A DNA stretch of 64,000 nt from Cognatiluteimonas lumbrici (GCF_006476065.1 NZ_ML636798.1:248001-312000), one strand, 5' to 3'; positions 30,925 through 40,949 are shown, counted from the first letter of the stretch. Numbers and translations: made by a program. Notes: a model not told the origin generated them from the letters alone.

Positions 30925-33000
30925 CTACTCGAAGTCGTAGCTCATTTCCGGCCCCGCAGGCGCCAGGAAGTTGCCCTCGACGAAGTCGATGCCGGCGGAG
31001 AACAGGATCGCCATGCTGGAAGCATCCTGCACGAACTCCGCGATGCTGCGGATGCCCAGGCTGCGCGCCTTCTCCGCAATCTCCGCCACCCGCTGCTGGC
31101 TCGCCTGGTTCTTCGGCAGGTCCTCCGTGAAGCTGCGGTCCAGCTTCAGGTAGGCCGGGTCGAAGTGCGACAGCAGCTGGAACGAATCCAGGCCCACGCC
31201 GAACTGCTCCAGCCCCACCAGGCAGCCGCAGGCGGTGATCGCCGCCGCGAATTCCTGCGCCGCGCGCAGGTGCGTGAACACCTTCGCCTCCGGCAACTGC
31301 AGGATCAGGCGCTCGCCGGCCACGCCGGTCGCCGCGAGCCGCTCGCCGACGAACTTGGCCAGGGTGTCGTCGGCCAGCGAGGCCTGGGTGATCTTGACCA
31401 GCAGGGTGACGTCCTTGCCGGCCTGCTGCTGTTCGCCGATGACCTTGATCGCGCGCCCGACCACCCAGCGGTCGATCTCCCACAGCAGGCCGTGTTCCTC
31501 GGCGATCTGCTGGAAGCTCAGCGGCGGCACCATCTCGCCGGCGCCGACGTCGAGGCGGATGTAGGCCTCGTACATCGCGCGGGTCTCGCCCTGCAGGCTG
31601 ATCACCGGCTGGTAGTGGAGCAGGAAACGGTCGTTGTCGAGCGCGTCGCGCAGGTGCGTGACCCAGGCGTCGATGCGTTCCTGCTCGGCGCGGTCCACCG
31701 CGCCCGGGTCGAAGATGCCGAAGCGGTTGCCGCCGACGTTGGCCGAGGCCTGCACGCCCTCGATGGCCTTGTTCAGCACCTGGCTGACGCTGGCGATCTT
31801 CTCGCCGATCTGCACGCCGCCGATGCTCACGGTGATCGCGGCCGAGCGCTCGCCGATCTCGACCACGTGCGAGGCGAAGGCTTCGCGGATCTTCTCGGCC
31901 AGCGCCTCGGTGGCGACGTGGTCGCCGCGCGCGAGCGCGGCCAGGGTGTGTTCGCCGAAGCGCGCCGCGGTCGCGTCCGCGCCGAGCACGCCCTGCAGGC
32001 GCTCGGCCAGGCCGCGCAGCAGGGCGTCGGCCGAATCCAGGCCGATCTCCTGCAGCAGGCGCTGGTAGTGGTCCGGTTCGACCAGCAGCAGGCCGTACTG
32101 GCCTTGGCGCTGCGCGGCATCGGCCACCGCGTCCTCGAGCGTGTGCAGGAAGGTCGGACGGTTGAGCAGGCCTGTGACCTGGTCGCGCTGGCGCAGTTCC
32201 TCGACTTCCTTCGCCAGCTCGGGATCCAGCTCCTGGCGGCGGAAGATCACCTGCAGGCAGGGCTCGCCCTCGTAGCTGGCCGGGGTGAATTCCATGACCG
32301 CCGGGAACGGGTTGCCTTCGCCGTCGCGGGCCTCGAGCTCGTAGCGCGGCGGCGGCGCCTCGCCCTTGCTCAGGCCCTTGAGCAGGTTGCGGAAGCCGTC
32401 CACGTGCTTGGGCGCGACCATGTCCAGCAGCGACATGCCCTCGAGGTCGTCGAACGACTCGAAGCCGAACATCTCCATGTACGCCGCGTTGGCGCGGATG
32501 TGCATGCCCTCGTGGATGTAGGCGATGGGGTCGCGCGAGGATTCGATCAGGGCGTCGCAGCGGCGTTCGGTCTCGCGCACCTGGGCCTCGAGCCTGCGCA
32601 GCGCGCGCCGGGCCTCGAGGTCGCTCCACTCGGTGCGGACCACGCCCAGCAGCTGCTGCGGCTGGTGGCGCAGGGCGATGCCGCGCACGCCGTTGGCGAG
32701 GGCGCGGGTCAGCGCGGCGTCGTCCACCTGGTCCACGACCACGACCACCGGCAGGTCCTTGCCGCTGGCCTTGATGCAGTCGATCACGTCCTGCAGCGGC
32801 ACGCTGGCCGCGTCCTGCGCGACCAGCGCCAGGTCCATCGGCTGCGCCGCGAGCTGCGCGCCCAGCGCGTCCACCGACTCCGGGCGCGACGGGCGCACGG
32901 CCACGCCTGCGTTGCGCAGGGTGCTGACGATCGCCTCGGCCGCCTCGACGCTGTCGTCGACGATGATCAGGCGCAGCGCTTGGTCGGGTCCGTTCGCCAT
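30925..33000 (-). CDS. fimX: FimX-like protein (REC-PAS-GGDEF-EAL), both catalytic domains degenerate
   Basis: A 691-residue protein. Domains in order: receiver-like (about 8-125), PAS (about 145-270), GGDEF (about 285-430) and EAL (about 445-690). The GGDEF signature is replaced by ARFGEHTLAAL and the EAL motif by EAYIRL; DDFGTG appears as EQFGVG. It should therefore neither make nor degrade cyclic di-GMP but may bind it, as known for FimX of Pseudomonas and Xanthomonas. There the EAL domain binds PilZ and PilB to control type IV pili. A pilZ gene lies at 23633. The receiver part lacks an obvious phosphorylation site context. Confidence 0.85.
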   Translation of the reverse strand: MANGPDQALRLIIVDDSVEAAEAIVSTLRNAGVAVRPSRPESVDALGAQLAAQPMDLALVAQDAASVPLQDVIDCIKASGKDLPVVVVVDQVDDAALTRALANGVRGIALRHQPQQLLGVVRTEWSDLEARRALRRLEAQVRETERRCDALIESSRDPIAYIHEGMHIRANAAYMEMFGFESFDDLEGMSLLDMVAPKHVDGFRNLLKGLSKGEAPPPRYELEARDGEGNPFPAVMEFTPASYEGEPCLQVIFRRQELDPELAKEVEELRQRDQVTGLLNRPTFLHTLEDAVADAAQRQGQYGLLLVEPDHYQRLLQEIGLDSADALLRGLAERLQGVLGADATAARFGEHTLAALARGDHVATEALAEKIREAFASHVVEIGERSAAITVSIGGVQIGEKIASVSQVLNKAIEGVQASANVGGNRFGIFDPGAVDRAEQERIDAWVTHLRDALDNDRFLLHYQPVISLQGETRAMYEAYIRLDVGAGEMVPPLSFQQIAEEHGLLWEIDRWVVGRAIKVIGEQQQAGKDVTLLVKITQASLADDTLAKFVGERLAATGVAGERLILQLPEAKVFTHLRAAQEFAAAITACGCLVGLEQFGVGLDSFQLLSHFDPAYLKLDRSFTEDLPKNQASQQRVAEIAEKARSLGIRSIAEFVQDASSMAILFSAGIDFVEGNFLAPAGPEMSYDFE

Positions 33001-33077
33001 GGTCCAGCGATTTCTACAGGATGGCCACTGTAACGTCCAATGCCGCCTTCAGCGGCCGGGCCATGGCATGACCACGG

Positions 33078-34124
33078 TCACAGCGGGCGCTTCCCGGGGT
33101 CCCCGGCGACCTCGCGCACCAGCCGCGGCACCAGGTAGCCGGACAGACGCGCGGCCAGCCCTGCATGCAGCGCGCGCGCGCGTTCGTCCGGCACCTCGAA
33201 ATGCGCCGCGCCGGCGACGCGGTCGAGCTGGTGCAGGTAGTAGGGCAGCACCCCTGCGGCGAAGCCGCGCTCGCACAAGGCGGCCAGCGCCTCCACCGAA
33301 TCGTTGACCCCGCGCAGCAGCACTGCCTGGTTGAGCAGGGTGGCGCCGGCGTCGCGCAAGGCCGTCAGCGCCGCGTCCACCGCCGGGTCGAATTCGTTGG
33401 CGTGGTTGGCGTGCACCACCACCGTCACCGGCCACGGCTGCCCGCGCAGCCAGGCGAGCAGGTCGCGGTCCACCCGCGCGGGCAGCACGATCGGCAGCCG
33501 GGTGTGGATGCGCAGCCGGCGCAGGTGCGGGATGCCGGCGAGCGCCGCGGTCAGCTCGGCGAGCTTGGGGGTGGCCAGCGACAGCGGGTCGCCGCCGGAC
33601 AGGATGACTTCCTCGATCGTCGCGTCGGCGGCGATCGCGGCCACCGCGTCGCGCCAGTGGTTGGCGGCAGCCGCCTGTTCGGCGTAGGGGAAGTGGCGGC
33701 GGAAGCAGTAGCGGCAGTTGATCGCGCACGAGCCGGTCGCCACCAGCAGCGCGCGGCCGCGGTACTTGCGGATCACCCCCGGGCTGGTCGTCGCCGCGCC
33801 GTCGCCGACGGCATCGAGGCCGAAGCCCGGAACCACCCGGTCCTCGTCCAGCACCGGCAGCACCTGGCGCAGCAGCGGGTCGGCCGGGTCGCCCGGGCGC
33901 ATGCGCGCGACGAAGGCGCGCGGGACCCGCAGCGGGAACGCCGCCGCGGCAGCGGCCGACAGGCCCCCGGCGAGGTGGCCGAGGTCGAGCATCGCCAGCA
34001 GCTCGCGCGGATCGCGCACGGCCTCGCGCCATTCGCGCTTCCAGTCCGCGGGCGGGCGCACCGCCTCCGCGGGGGATGGCTCCCGGGGAGCAAGCTGCAG
34101 GGCGGGGGAGGCAGCAGGTATCAT
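33078..34124 (-). CDS. epmB: EF-P beta-lysylation protein EpmB (lysine 2,3-aminomutase family)
   Basis: A 348-residue radical SAM enzyme with cluster motif C-x3-C-x2-C in [24 protein letters not shown] for SAM binding, and the PLP lysine region near the C terminus. It converts lysine to beta-lysine for attachment to elongation factor P. It is divergent from efp, 61 bases apart, the usual arrangement. EpmA, the ligase that completes the pathway, is not in the window. The N terminus (about 25 residues, Pro/Ala-rich) may be over-called. Confidence 0.94.
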   Translation of the reverse strand: MIPAASPALQLAPREPSPAEAVRPPADWKREWREAVRDPRELLAMLDLGHLAGGLSAAAAAAFPLRVPRAFVARMRPGDPADPLLRQVLPVLDEDRVVPGFGLDAVGDGAATTSPGVIRKYRGRALLVATGSCAINCRYCFRRHFPYAEQAAAANHWRDAVAAIAADATIEEVILSGGDPLSLATPKLAELTAALAGIPHLRRLRIHTRLPIVLPARVDRDLLAWLRGQPWPVTVVVHANHANEFDPAVDAALTALRDAGATLLNQAVLLRGVNDSVEALAALCERGFAAGVLPYYLHQLDRVAGAAHFEVPDERARALHAGLAARLSGYLVPRLVREVAGDPGKRPL

Positions 34125-34185
34125 GGCCGACCCATTTTAACCGTCCGCGGGCCACGCCCCGCGCGGCAGCACAGCAGGAGCATCG

Positions 34186-34752
34186 ATGGCCACCCTCGGC
34201 ATGAACGACGTCAAGAACGGACAGAAGATCCTGGTCAACAACGAGCCGGCGATCATCACCGACACCGAATACGTCAAGCCGGGCAAGGGCCAGGCCTTCA
34301 CCCGCGTCAAGTACCGCCAGATCCGCACCGGCCGGGTGCAGGAGATCACCATGAAGGCGACCGACTCGCTGGAGTCGGCCGACGTCGTGGACACCGACAT
34401 GCAGTATCTGTACTCCGACGGCGAGTACTGGCACTTCATGAACCCCGAGACCTTCGAGCAGGTGCAGGCCGACAAGGCCGGCATGGGCGGCGCCGAGAAG
34501 TGGCTGAAGGGCGAGGAGGAGTGCGTGGTGACGCTGTTCAACGGCACCCCGATCATGGTCACCCCGCCGAACTTCGTCGAGCTGAAGATCACCGAGACCG
34601 ATCCCGGCGTGCGCGGCGACACCTCGGGCGGCGGCGGCAAGCCGGCCACGCTGGAGACCGGCGCGGTGGTGCGCGTGCCGCTGTTCGTCGGCCAGGACGA
34701 GGTGATCAAGGTCGACACCCGCTCCGGCGAATACGTCTCGCGCGTGAAGTAG
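34186..34752 (+). CDS. efp: Elongation factor P
   Basis: 188 residues, three OB-like beta domains. The modification loop [10 protein letters not shown] contains Lys34 (second Lys), the position beta-lysylated by EpmA/EpmB. It relieves ribosome stalling at polyproline. The C-terminal [31 protein letters not shown] region is conserved. The leader contains AGCAGGAGCATCG before the ATG. Confidence 0.97.
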   Translation: MATLGMNDVKNGQKILVNNEPAIITDTEYVKPGKGQAFTRVKYRQIRTGRVQEITMKATDSLESADVVDTDMQYLYSDGEYWHFMNPETFEQVQADKAGMGGAEKWLKGEEECVVTLFNGTPIMVTPPNFVELKITETDPGVRGDTSGGGGKPATLETGAVVRVPLFVGQDEVIKVDTRSGEYVSRVK

Positions 34753-34755
34753 GCG

Positions 34756-36102
34756 ATGGCGGGCGAGGGCGCTCCGGAGCGTTGCGACCTGCTGATCGAG
34801 GCCGGCTGGGTGGTCCCGGTCGAGCCGCACGGGGTGGTGCTCGCCGACCACGCGGTGGCGGTGCGCGACGGCGGCATCGTGGCGCTGCTGCCGCGCGCCG
34901 AGGCCCGCGCGCGCTTCGCCGCCGGCGAGGTGGTGTCGCGTCCGGACGGCGTGCTCATCCCGGGCCTGGTCAACGCGCACACCCACAACCCGATGACCCT
35001 GCTGCGCGGGGTCGCGGACGACCTGCCGTTGCAGGAGTGGCTGCAGGGCCACATCTGGCCGATCGAGGCCGCGGTGATCGCGCCCGACTTCGTCGCCGAC
35101 GGCATCGAACTGGCGATCGCCGAGATGCTGCGCGGCGGCACCACCTGCTGCAACGAGAACTATTTCTTTCCCGACGTGCAGGCGGCGACCTACAAGCGCC
35201 ACGGCTTCCGCGCGCGCGTCGGGCTGCCGGTGATCGACTTCCCGACCGCCTGGGCCAAGGGCGACGACGAGTACTTCGACAAGGCCGGCGAGGTCCACGA
35301 CCAGTGGCGCGACGACCCGCTGGTCGCGACCGCCTTTGCGCCGCACGCCCCGTACACCGTGTCGGACGCGAACTTCGAGCGCATCCGCATGCTCGCCGAC
35401 CAGCTCGACGTGCCGGTGCACCTGCACCTGCACGAGACCGCGCACGAGGTCGAGGAAGCGCAGCGCACGGCCGGGCAGCGCCCGATCGCGCGCATGGACC
35501 GGCTGGGCCTGGTCAACGACCGCCTGGTGGCGGTGCACATGACCCAGCTCACCAATGGCGAGATCGCCCTGTGCGCGCAGCGCGGCGCCACCGTGGTGCA
35601 TTGCCCGGAGTCCAACCTCAAGCTGGCCTCCGGCTTCAGCCCGGTCGCCGAGCTGGCGCGCGTCGGCGTGGTGCTGGCGATCGGCACCGACGGCTGCGCC
35701 AGCAACAACGACCTCGACATGTTCGGCGAGACCCGCACCGCCGCGCTGCTGGCCAAGGCGGTGGCGCGCGACGCGGCCGCGTTCGACGCGGCCAGCGCGC
35801 TGCGCGCGGCGACCCTCGGCGGCGCGCGCGCGGTCGGCTTCGAGGACCGCATCGGCTCGATCGAGCCGGGCAAGCAGGCCGACCTCGTGGTCGTGGACAT
35901 GGCGCAGCTGGAGACCCAGCCGCTGCACCACGTCGTCTCGCAGCTGGTCTATGCCACCGGCCGCCACCAGGTCACCGATGCCTGGATCGCGGGCCGCGCG
36001 AAGCTGCGCGAGCGCCGGCTCGTGGACATGGACGAAGCGGCCATCATGGCCAGGGCACGGCAGTGGCGCCAGCGCATCGCAGGCATCGAGCAGACCCGAT
36101 GA
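34756..36102 (+). CDS. mtaD: 5-methylthioadenosine/S-adenosylhomocysteine deaminase (TRZ/ATZ family)
   Basis: A 448-residue amidohydrolase. Metal ligands are HxH in [11 protein letters not shown], later His residues in [10 protein letters not shown] and VHMTQL, and Asp in [14 protein letters not shown]. The C-terminal [11 protein letters not shown] is the usual beta-sandwich return. It deaminates MTA/SAH in the methionine salvage side path. It starts three bases after efp and overlaps ubiG by four bases (ATGA), placing efp, mtaD, ubiG and gph in a possible operon. The substrate is assigned by family; other nucleoside-like substrates are possible. Confidence 0.87.
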   Translation: MAGEGAPERCDLLIEAGWVVPVEPHGVVLADHAVAVRDGGIVALLPRAEARARFAAGEVVSRPDGVLIPGLVNAHTHNPMTLLRGVADDLPLQEWLQGHIWPIEAAVIAPDFVADGIELAIAEMLRGGTTCCNENYFFPDVQAATYKRHGFRARVGLPVIDFPTAWAKGDDEYFDKAGEVHDQWRDDPLVATAFAPHAPYTVSDANFERIRMLADQLDVPVHLHLHETAHEVEEAQRTAGQRPIARMDRLGLVNDRLVAVHMTQLTNGEIALCAQRGATVVHCPESNLKLASGFSPVAELARVGVVLAIGTDGCASNNDLDMFGETRTAALLAKAVARDAAAFDAASALRAATLGGARAVGFEDRIGSIEPGKQADLVVVDMAQLETQPLHHVVSQLVYATGRHQVTDAWIAGRAKLRERRLVDMDEAAIMARARQWRQRIAGIEQTR

Positions 36103-36803
36103 GCAACGTTTCGCAGGCCGAACTCGACAAGTTCAACAGCCTCGCCAGCCGCTGGTGGGACCCGCAGGGCCCGCAGAAGGCGCTGCACGCGCTGAACCCG
36201 GCGCGCCTGCGCTACGTCGCCGACCGCGTTGCGTTGCGCGACGCGACCGTGCTCGACGTCGGCTGCGGCGGCGGCCTGCTCAGCGAGGCGCTGGCGGCCG
36301 AGGGCGCGCGGGTGACCGCGATCGACCTGGCCCCCGACCTGCTCAAGGTCGCGCGCCTGCACGGGCTCGAATCGGGCGTGCAGGTGGACTACCGCCAGCA
36401 GTCGGTGGAATCGCTGGCCGCCGAACGCCCGGGCAGCTTCGACGCCATCACCTGCATGGAGTTGCTCGAGCACGTCCCGGACCCGGTGTCGGTGGTCGCC
36501 GCGTGCGCCACCCTGCTCAAGCCGGGCGGGCGCCTGTTCCTGTCCACGCTGAACCGCACGCCGGCGGCGTTCGCATTGGCGATCGTCGGCGCCGAGTACG
36601 TCGCGCGCATGCTGCCCAGGGGCACCCACCGCTACCGCGATTTCATCCGCCCCTCCGAGCTCGCAGGCTGGCTGCGCGGGCAGGGCCTGCAGCTCGAGGA
36701 CGTCAGCGGCCTCGCCTACGCGCCGTGGCGCGACGCGGCGCGCCTCTCGCGCCGCACCGACGTCAATTACCTGGCCTGCGCGCGCAGGCCGGGGGCCGCG
36801 TGA
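36099..36803 (+). CDS. ubiG: Ubiquinone biosynthesis O-methyltransferase UbiG
   Basis: A 234-residue SAM methyltransferase. It starts with [22 protein letters not shown], the UbiG signature, then [13 protein letters not shown] (SAM motif I), [16 protein letters not shown] and [14 protein letters not shown]. It carries out both O-methylations in ubiquinone biosynthesis. The ATG overlaps the mtaD stop; the TGA overlaps the gph ATG. Confidence 0.95.
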   Translation: MSNVSQAELDKFNSLASRWWDPQGPQKALHALNPARLRYVADRVALRDATVLDVGCGGGLLSEALAAEGARVTAIDLAPDLLKVARLHGLESGVQVDYRQQSVESLAAERPGSFDAITCMELLEHVPDPVSVVAACATLLKPGGRLFLSTLNRTPAAFALAIVGAEYVARMLPRGTHRYRDFIRPSELAGWLRGQGLQLEDVSGLAYAPWRDAARLSRRTDVNYLACARRPGAA

Positions 36804-37486
36804 TGCCCGCGGTGCCGGGCATGCAGGGCGGGCAGGTGCCGCCGCTGGTGCTGTTCGACCTGGACGGCACGCTGCTCGACAGCGCGCCGGACTTCGTCGC
36901 CACGATCGCGGTGCTGCGCTCGCGCCACGGGCGCCCGTCGATGCCCGAGTCGCAGTTGCGCCCGCACGTGTCGCGCGGCTCGCGCGCGATGCTCGCAGCC
37001 GCGTTCCCGGATCTCGACGAGGACGCGCGCGAAGCCCTGGTACAGCCGTTCCTCGACATCTACCGGCGCGAGCTCGCGCAGCACGGCGCGCCGTTCGCCG
37101 GCGTCGCCGAACTGCTCGACGCGATCGAGGACGCCGGCAGCCGCTGGGGCATCGTGACCAACAAGCCCGAGGCGCTGGCGCGCGCGCTGATGCCGCTGCT
37201 GGGCTGGGAATCGCGCTGCGCGGTGCTGGTCGGCGGCGACACGCTGCCGGTCGCCAAGCCGGACCCGGCGCCGCTGCTGCACGCGGCCAGGCAGGTCGGG
37301 GTGGCGCCGGGCGAGTGCGCGTACGTCGGCGACGACGAGCGCGACATCATCGCCGCGCGCGCCGCCGGCATGCCCGCCCATGCCGCGCTCTGGGGTTATC
37401 GCCTGGACGACGACGACCCGCTCACCTGGCAGGCCGACGCGGTGCACGCGGAGCCGCTGCAACTGCTCGACGCCTGGCGGGCGTGA
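36803..37486 (+). CDS. gph: Phosphoglycolate phosphatase (HAD superfamily)
   Basis: A 227-residue HAD hydrolase. Nucleophile region LFDLDGTLLDSAPD near residue 17, motif II (TNKPEALA), Lys in PVAKPDPAPLLHA and motif IV YVGDDERDI. The gph genes next to ubiG code for 2-phosphoglycolate phosphatase, although UbiG-linked HADs can have wider activity. The start overlaps the ubiG stop (TGATG). Confidence 0.9.
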   Translation: MPAVPGMQGGQVPPLVLFDLDGTLLDSAPDFVATIAVLRSRHGRPSMPESQLRPHVSRGSRAMLAAAFPDLDEDAREALVQPFLDIYRRELAQHGAPFAGVAELLDAIEDAGSRWGIVTNKPEALARALMPLLGWESRCAVLVGGDTLPVAKPDPAPLLHAARQVGVAPGECAYVGDDERDIIAARAAGMPAHAALWGYRLDDDDPLTWQADAVHAEPLQLLDAWRA

Positions 37487-37488
37487 GC

Positions 37489-38163
37489 ATGGGCGCGGGC
37501 GTGGCCGAGGGCCCCGACAGCTTCCTCGACAAGTGGCGCGCGCGCTGGCCCGAGTGGGCGCTGGCCGAGGTGTTCGTGCCGGCACCGCAACGCGAGGCCG
37601 TCGTGGCCTGGCTGGCCCTGCGCCAGGAACTGCTGGACGCGGCCTGGGGCGGCAGCGATCCGCGCCCGGGCGAGGCCAAGCTGGGCTGGTGGCAGGAGGA
37701 ACTCGAGGCCTGGCAGCGCGGCATGCGCCGGCATCCGCTCGGCAAGCTGCTGCAGCCGCGCGAGGCGCCCTGGGCGATGCTCGCGGCGGCCTTGCCGCTG
37801 CTGGCGGCGACCCGCGAGCAGCCGGCGCCGGCGCGGCTGCGGCCGTTCGCCGAAGCGCTGGCCGCGGTCGGCGCGGCGCTGGAGCCGGGCAGCGTCGCGG
37901 TGCCCTGGGACACCCTCGCCGACGGGCTGCGCGCGCAGCGCCTGCTGGGTGGCGCCGACGATGCGGTGCACCGCCAGGAAGCCGCGGCCCTCGCGGCCGG
38001 ATGGCATGCAGGCGGCCTTGATGCGCGCGGGCGGCCGCTGGCCGGGCGCCTGTTCGACGCGATCCTGCACGCCCGCCTTGCGCGCCACGCACGCGGTGCC
38101 CACGGCCCGCCGGCGCGCATGCGCACGCTGTTCGGGGCCTGGCGCGCCGCGCGCAAGACCTAG
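37489..38163 (+). CDS. Squalene/phytoene synthase-like protein, catalytically incomplete
   Basis: 224 residues. The segment LALRQELLDAAWGGSDPRPG with GEAKLGWWQEELEAW resembles helix C-D of squalene/phytoene synthases, but the DxxxD prenyl-diphosphate motifs are not clear, and the protein is shorter than the enzymes (about 280-340). It is two bases beyond gph, so it ends the mtaD-ubiG-gph operon. I infer a non-enzymatic or divergent member; the function is unknown. Confidence 0.6.
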   Translation: MGAGVAEGPDSFLDKWRARWPEWALAEVFVPAPQREAVVAWLALRQELLDAAWGGSDPRPGEAKLGWWQEELEAWQRGMRRHPLGKLLQPREAPWAMLAAALPLLAATREQPAPARLRPFAEALAAVGAALEPGSVAVPWDTLADGLRAQRLLGGADDAVHRQEAAALAAGWHAGGLDARGRPLAGRLFDAILHARLARHARGAHGPPARMRTLFGAWRAARKT

Positions 38164-38213
38164 CGTTCCAACTCGTCAACGGTGGCCGTGCGGGCGCCCG
38201 GTACAATGCGCCG

Positions 38214-39131
38214 ATGGCAACTGCCCCCGAATCCCCCCTGACCCTGCCCGACGTCGCCCGCGAGCCGGTCGCGCTGGCGCGGCCGCTGGACTGGGTCGGC
38301 ATGGACAACATCGCGCTGCCGGTGCGGATCGCCGGCGAGGATGGCGCCACCGTGCAGGTCGCCGCGTCTGTGGACGTGGCGGTGGACCTCGGTGACGCCG
38401 CGGCGCGCGGAATCCACATGTCGCGCCTGTACCTGGGCCTGCAGCAGGCCTTCGCCACCGAGGCGATCACGCCCGGCGGGCTGCGCAAGGTGCTGCAGGG
38501 CTTCGTGGACTCGCAGCGCGGGCTGAGCAGCGCCGCGCGGCTGGTGGTGCGCTACGCGCATCTGCTCAACCGTCCGGCGCTGGCCAGCGCGCACGCCGGC
38601 TGGAAGCAGTACCCGGTTGCGATCGAGGCGACCCTGCGCGACGGCCACCTGAAGCTCGCGCTGTCGCTGGCGGTGGAGTACTCCAGCACCTGCCCGGCCT
38701 CGGCCGCGCTGTCGCGCCAGATCAACGCCGAGCGCTTCGCGGAGGATTTCGCCGCTGCGCGCCCGCTGTCGCCCGAGGTCGTGCGCGACTGGCTGGCCTC
38801 CGAGCGCGGGATGGCGGCCACGCCGCACGCGCAGCGCAGCCGCGCCGACGTGCGCGTGGAGCTGAAGCCGGCCTTCGACGAGCTGCCGGTGGCGGCGCTG
38901 GTGGACCTGCTCGAGGAGGCGCTCGGCACGCCGGTGCAGACCGCGGTCAAGCGCGAGGACGAGCAGGCCTTCGCCGAGCTCAATGCCGCCAACCTGATGT
39001 TCTGCGAGGACGCCGCCCGCCGCGTCGCGGCCGCGCTCTCCGCCGACCCGCGCGTGGACCGCTTCGACGCCACCGTCGCCCACTACGAATCCCTCCACCC
39101 CCACGACGCCGTCGCCCGCGTCAGCGGGTGA
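38214..39131 (+). CDS. folE2: GTP cyclohydrolase FolE2
   Basis: A 305-residue type IB GTP cyclohydrolase that makes dihydroneopterin triphosphate for folate. Signature pieces are LDWVGMDNIALPV, GIHMSRLY, the Cys region VEYSSTCPASAALSRQ and the C-terminal NAANLMFCEDAARRVA. FolE2 works with several metals and replaces zinc-dependent FolE in some bacteria. It is preceded by a 50-base gap and followed directly by palindromic element copy B. Confidence 0.95.
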   Translation: MATAPESPLTLPDVAREPVALARPLDWVGMDNIALPVRIAGEDGATVQVAASVDVAVDLGDAAARGIHMSRLYLGLQQAFATEAITPGGLRKVLQGFVDSQRGLSSAARLVVRYAHLLNRPALASAHAGWKQYPVAIEATLRDGHLKLALSLAVEYSSTCPASAALSRQINAERFAEDFAAARPLSPEVVRDWLASERGMAATPHAQRSRADVRVELKPAFDELPVAALVDLLEEALGTPVQTAVKREDEQAFAELNAANLMFCEDAARRVAAALSADPRVDRFDATVAHYESLHPHDAVARVSG

Positions 39132-39139
39132 GAGCATTC

Positions 39140-39250
39140 TTTAGCCACAGATTTCACAGATTGAAAAGGATTGAAAAGCAATCGGTTTCGCGGTGACCGG
39201 TCAGATCGCAGCGAACAATCCTTTTTTGATCTGTGGAATCTGTGGCTAAA
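39140..39250. repeat. MITE-like palindromic element, copy B
   Basis: About 111 bases between the convergent folE2 and dihydroorotase genes. The left end is TTTAGCCACAGATTTCACAG, the right end CTGTGGAATCTGTGGCTAAA; the terminal 14 bases are a perfect inverted repeat. GAAAAGGATT on the left is answered by AATCCTTTTTT on the right. It shares ends and the GCGAAC core piece with copy A (16172-16296), while the middles differ. Confidence 0.78.
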
Positions 39251-39261
39251 AGGCAGTCCGG

Positions 39262-40608
39262 TCAGCGGTTGAATTTGAGGCGTTGGCCGGCGGCTTGGCC
39301 GAGGAGGCGGGTGCCGTCCCAGACCTGGGTGCCGTTGACCCAGGTGGCGGCGATGCGGGAACGGAAGGTCATGCCGTCGAAGGGGGACCAGCCGCACTTG
39401 GAGAGCACGTCCTCGCGGCGCACCTGCAGCGGCGCGTCGTCCACCAGCACCAGGTCGGCGAAATGGCCCTCGCGCAGGTAGCCGCGCTCGGCGACGTCGA
39501 ACAGTTGCGCCGGTGCGTGCGACACCTTCTGCACCACCTGCGCGGTCGTCAGTTTGCCCTCGTGCACCAGTTCCAGCGCCGCCAGCAGCGCGTGCTGCAC
39601 CAGCGGCAGCCCGCTCGGCGCCTGCGCGTACGGACGCTGCTTCTCCTCCCAGGTGTGCGGCGCGTGGTCGGTGGCGAGCACGTCGATGCGGCCGTCGGCC
39701 AGCGCGGCGGTGAGCGCCTCGCGGTCGGACGGCTCCTTGATCGCCGGGTTGCACTTGATCAGGTTGCCCAGCCGCGGATAGTCGCGGCTGTCGAAGCGCA
39801 GGAAGTGGATGCAGGTCTCGGCGGTGATGCGCTTGCGGGTGCCGTCCGCGCGCAGCAGCGGGCCGGGCTCGAACAGCGCCAGCTCGTCGGCGGTGGAGAT
39901 GTGCAGCACGTGCAGGCGCGCGCCGTGCTTCTTCGCCAGCGTCGTCGCAAGCACGCTCGACTTCATGCACGCCTCCCGCGAGCGGATCAGCGGGTGGCAC
40001 TCCACCGGGATGTCGTCGCCGTACTTCGCCTTGTACGCCGCGAGGTTGGCCTCGATCGTCGGCGTGTCCTCGCAGTGGGTGATGATCGGCGTCGGCGCGT
40101 CGCGGAAGATCGCGTCCAGGGTGTCCGGGTCGTCCACCAGCATGTTGCCGGTGGACGCGCCCATGAACACCTTGATGCCGGGCGCGGACAACGGATCGAG
40201 CGCACGGATCGCTTCGATGTTGTCGTTGCTCGCGCCGAGGTAGAAGCCGTGGTTGGCCCACATCCGCCCGGCCGCGCGCCGGTACTTGTCCTCGAGCGCC
40301 GCGGCGTCCAGCGTCGGCGGGCTGGTGTTGGGCATGTCCATCACGCTGGTCAGCCCGCCGGCCACGGCGGCCGCCGATTCCGTGGCCATGTCGGCCTTGT
40401 ATTCCAGGCCCGGTTCGCGGAAATGCACCTGGTCGTCGATCATGCCCGGCAGCAGGCGGCGGCCGGAGGCGTCCACCACGGTCTCGCCGTCGCGCGCCGC
40501 CAGGCCGCTGCCGATGGCTTCGATGCGGCCGTCGCGGATGCGCAGGTCGCCGTCGAACTCGCGGCCTTCGTTCACCAGGCGGGCATTGACGATCAGGGTG
40601 TCGGTCAT
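39262..40608 (-). CDS. pyrC: Dihydroorotase (amidohydrolase family)
   Basis: A 448-residue amidohydrolase of the long (class I) dihydroorotase type. Metal-binding HxR in DDQVHFREPGLEYKADM, later His in ITHCEDT and HVLHISTADEL, and Asp in VLATDHAPHTWEEK. It closes the dihydroorotate ring in pyrimidine synthesis. ATG 40608 (MTDTLIVNARLV) is chosen; the longer frame upstream is open only by chance. The position downstream of yidD on the same strand is unusual. Hydantoinase-like function is a less likely alternative. Confidence 0.88.
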   Translation of the reverse strand: MTDTLIVNARLVNEGREFDGDLRIRDGRIEAIGSGLAARDGETVVDASGRRLLPGMIDDQVHFREPGLEYKADMATESAAAVAGGLTSVMDMPNTSPPTLDAAALEDKYRRAAGRMWANHGFYLGASNDNIEAIRALDPLSAPGIKVFMGASTGNMLVDDPDTLDAIFRDAPTPIITHCEDTPTIEANLAAYKAKYGDDIPVECHPLIRSREACMKSSVLATTLAKKHGARLHVLHISTADELALFEPGPLLRADGTRKRITAETCIHFLRFDSRDYPRLGNLIKCNPAIKEPSDREALTAALADGRIDVLATDHAPHTWEEKQRPYAQAPSGLPLVQHALLAALELVHEGKLTTAQVVQKVSHAPAQLFDVAERGYLREGHFADLVLVDDAPLQVRREDVLSKCGWSPFDGMTFRSRIAATWVNGTQVWDGTRLLGQAAGQRLKFNR

Positions 40609-40621
40609 CTGGGTTCCCGGG

Positions 40622-40840
40622 TCAGGGCGGGGGCACGGGATCGTGGCCCCCGGGGTGGAGCGGATGGCAGCGGCCAATGCGCCGCAGCGCCAGCCAGCCG
40701 CCCTTGAGCGCGCCGAAACGCGCGATCGCGGTCATCGCGTACTCCGAGCAGGTCGGCACGAAACGGCAGCGCGGGCCCAGCAGGGGGCTGAGCCAGCGCT
40801 TGTAGCCGCGCAGGAGGGCAATGAGCAGGCGTGCGATCAC
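40622..40840 (-). CDS. yidD: Membrane protein insertion efficiency factor YidD
   Basis: 72 residues with the YidD signature [23 protein letters not shown], conserved Cys residues and the C-terminal [17 protein letters not shown]. YidD assists YidC-dependent insertion. It normally lies between rnpA and yidC; here it is 13 bases upstream of the dihydroorotase gene. The start is taken as GTG 40840; no better in-frame start is visible. Confidence 0.92.
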   Translation of the reverse strand: MIARLLIALLRGYKRWLSPLLGPRCRFVPTCSEYAMTAIARFGALKGGWLALRRIGRCHPLHPGGHDPVPPP

Positions 40841-40949
40841 GATAATTGGACGGCACGCCGCGCACACTCGTGCAAGGTTGCCGGTATGGTCCCCGCAGGG
40901 TATAACAGCGCGCTTTCCCGTCTCAAGGGAAGAAGAGGAACGAAACACC

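Noticed and set aside
30566-30940. Plus-strand frames of 93-124 codons in the htpX-fimX gap
   Set aside because: They have biased Pro/Arg/Gly composition, cross all the inverted repeats and show no domain or ribosome-binding site.
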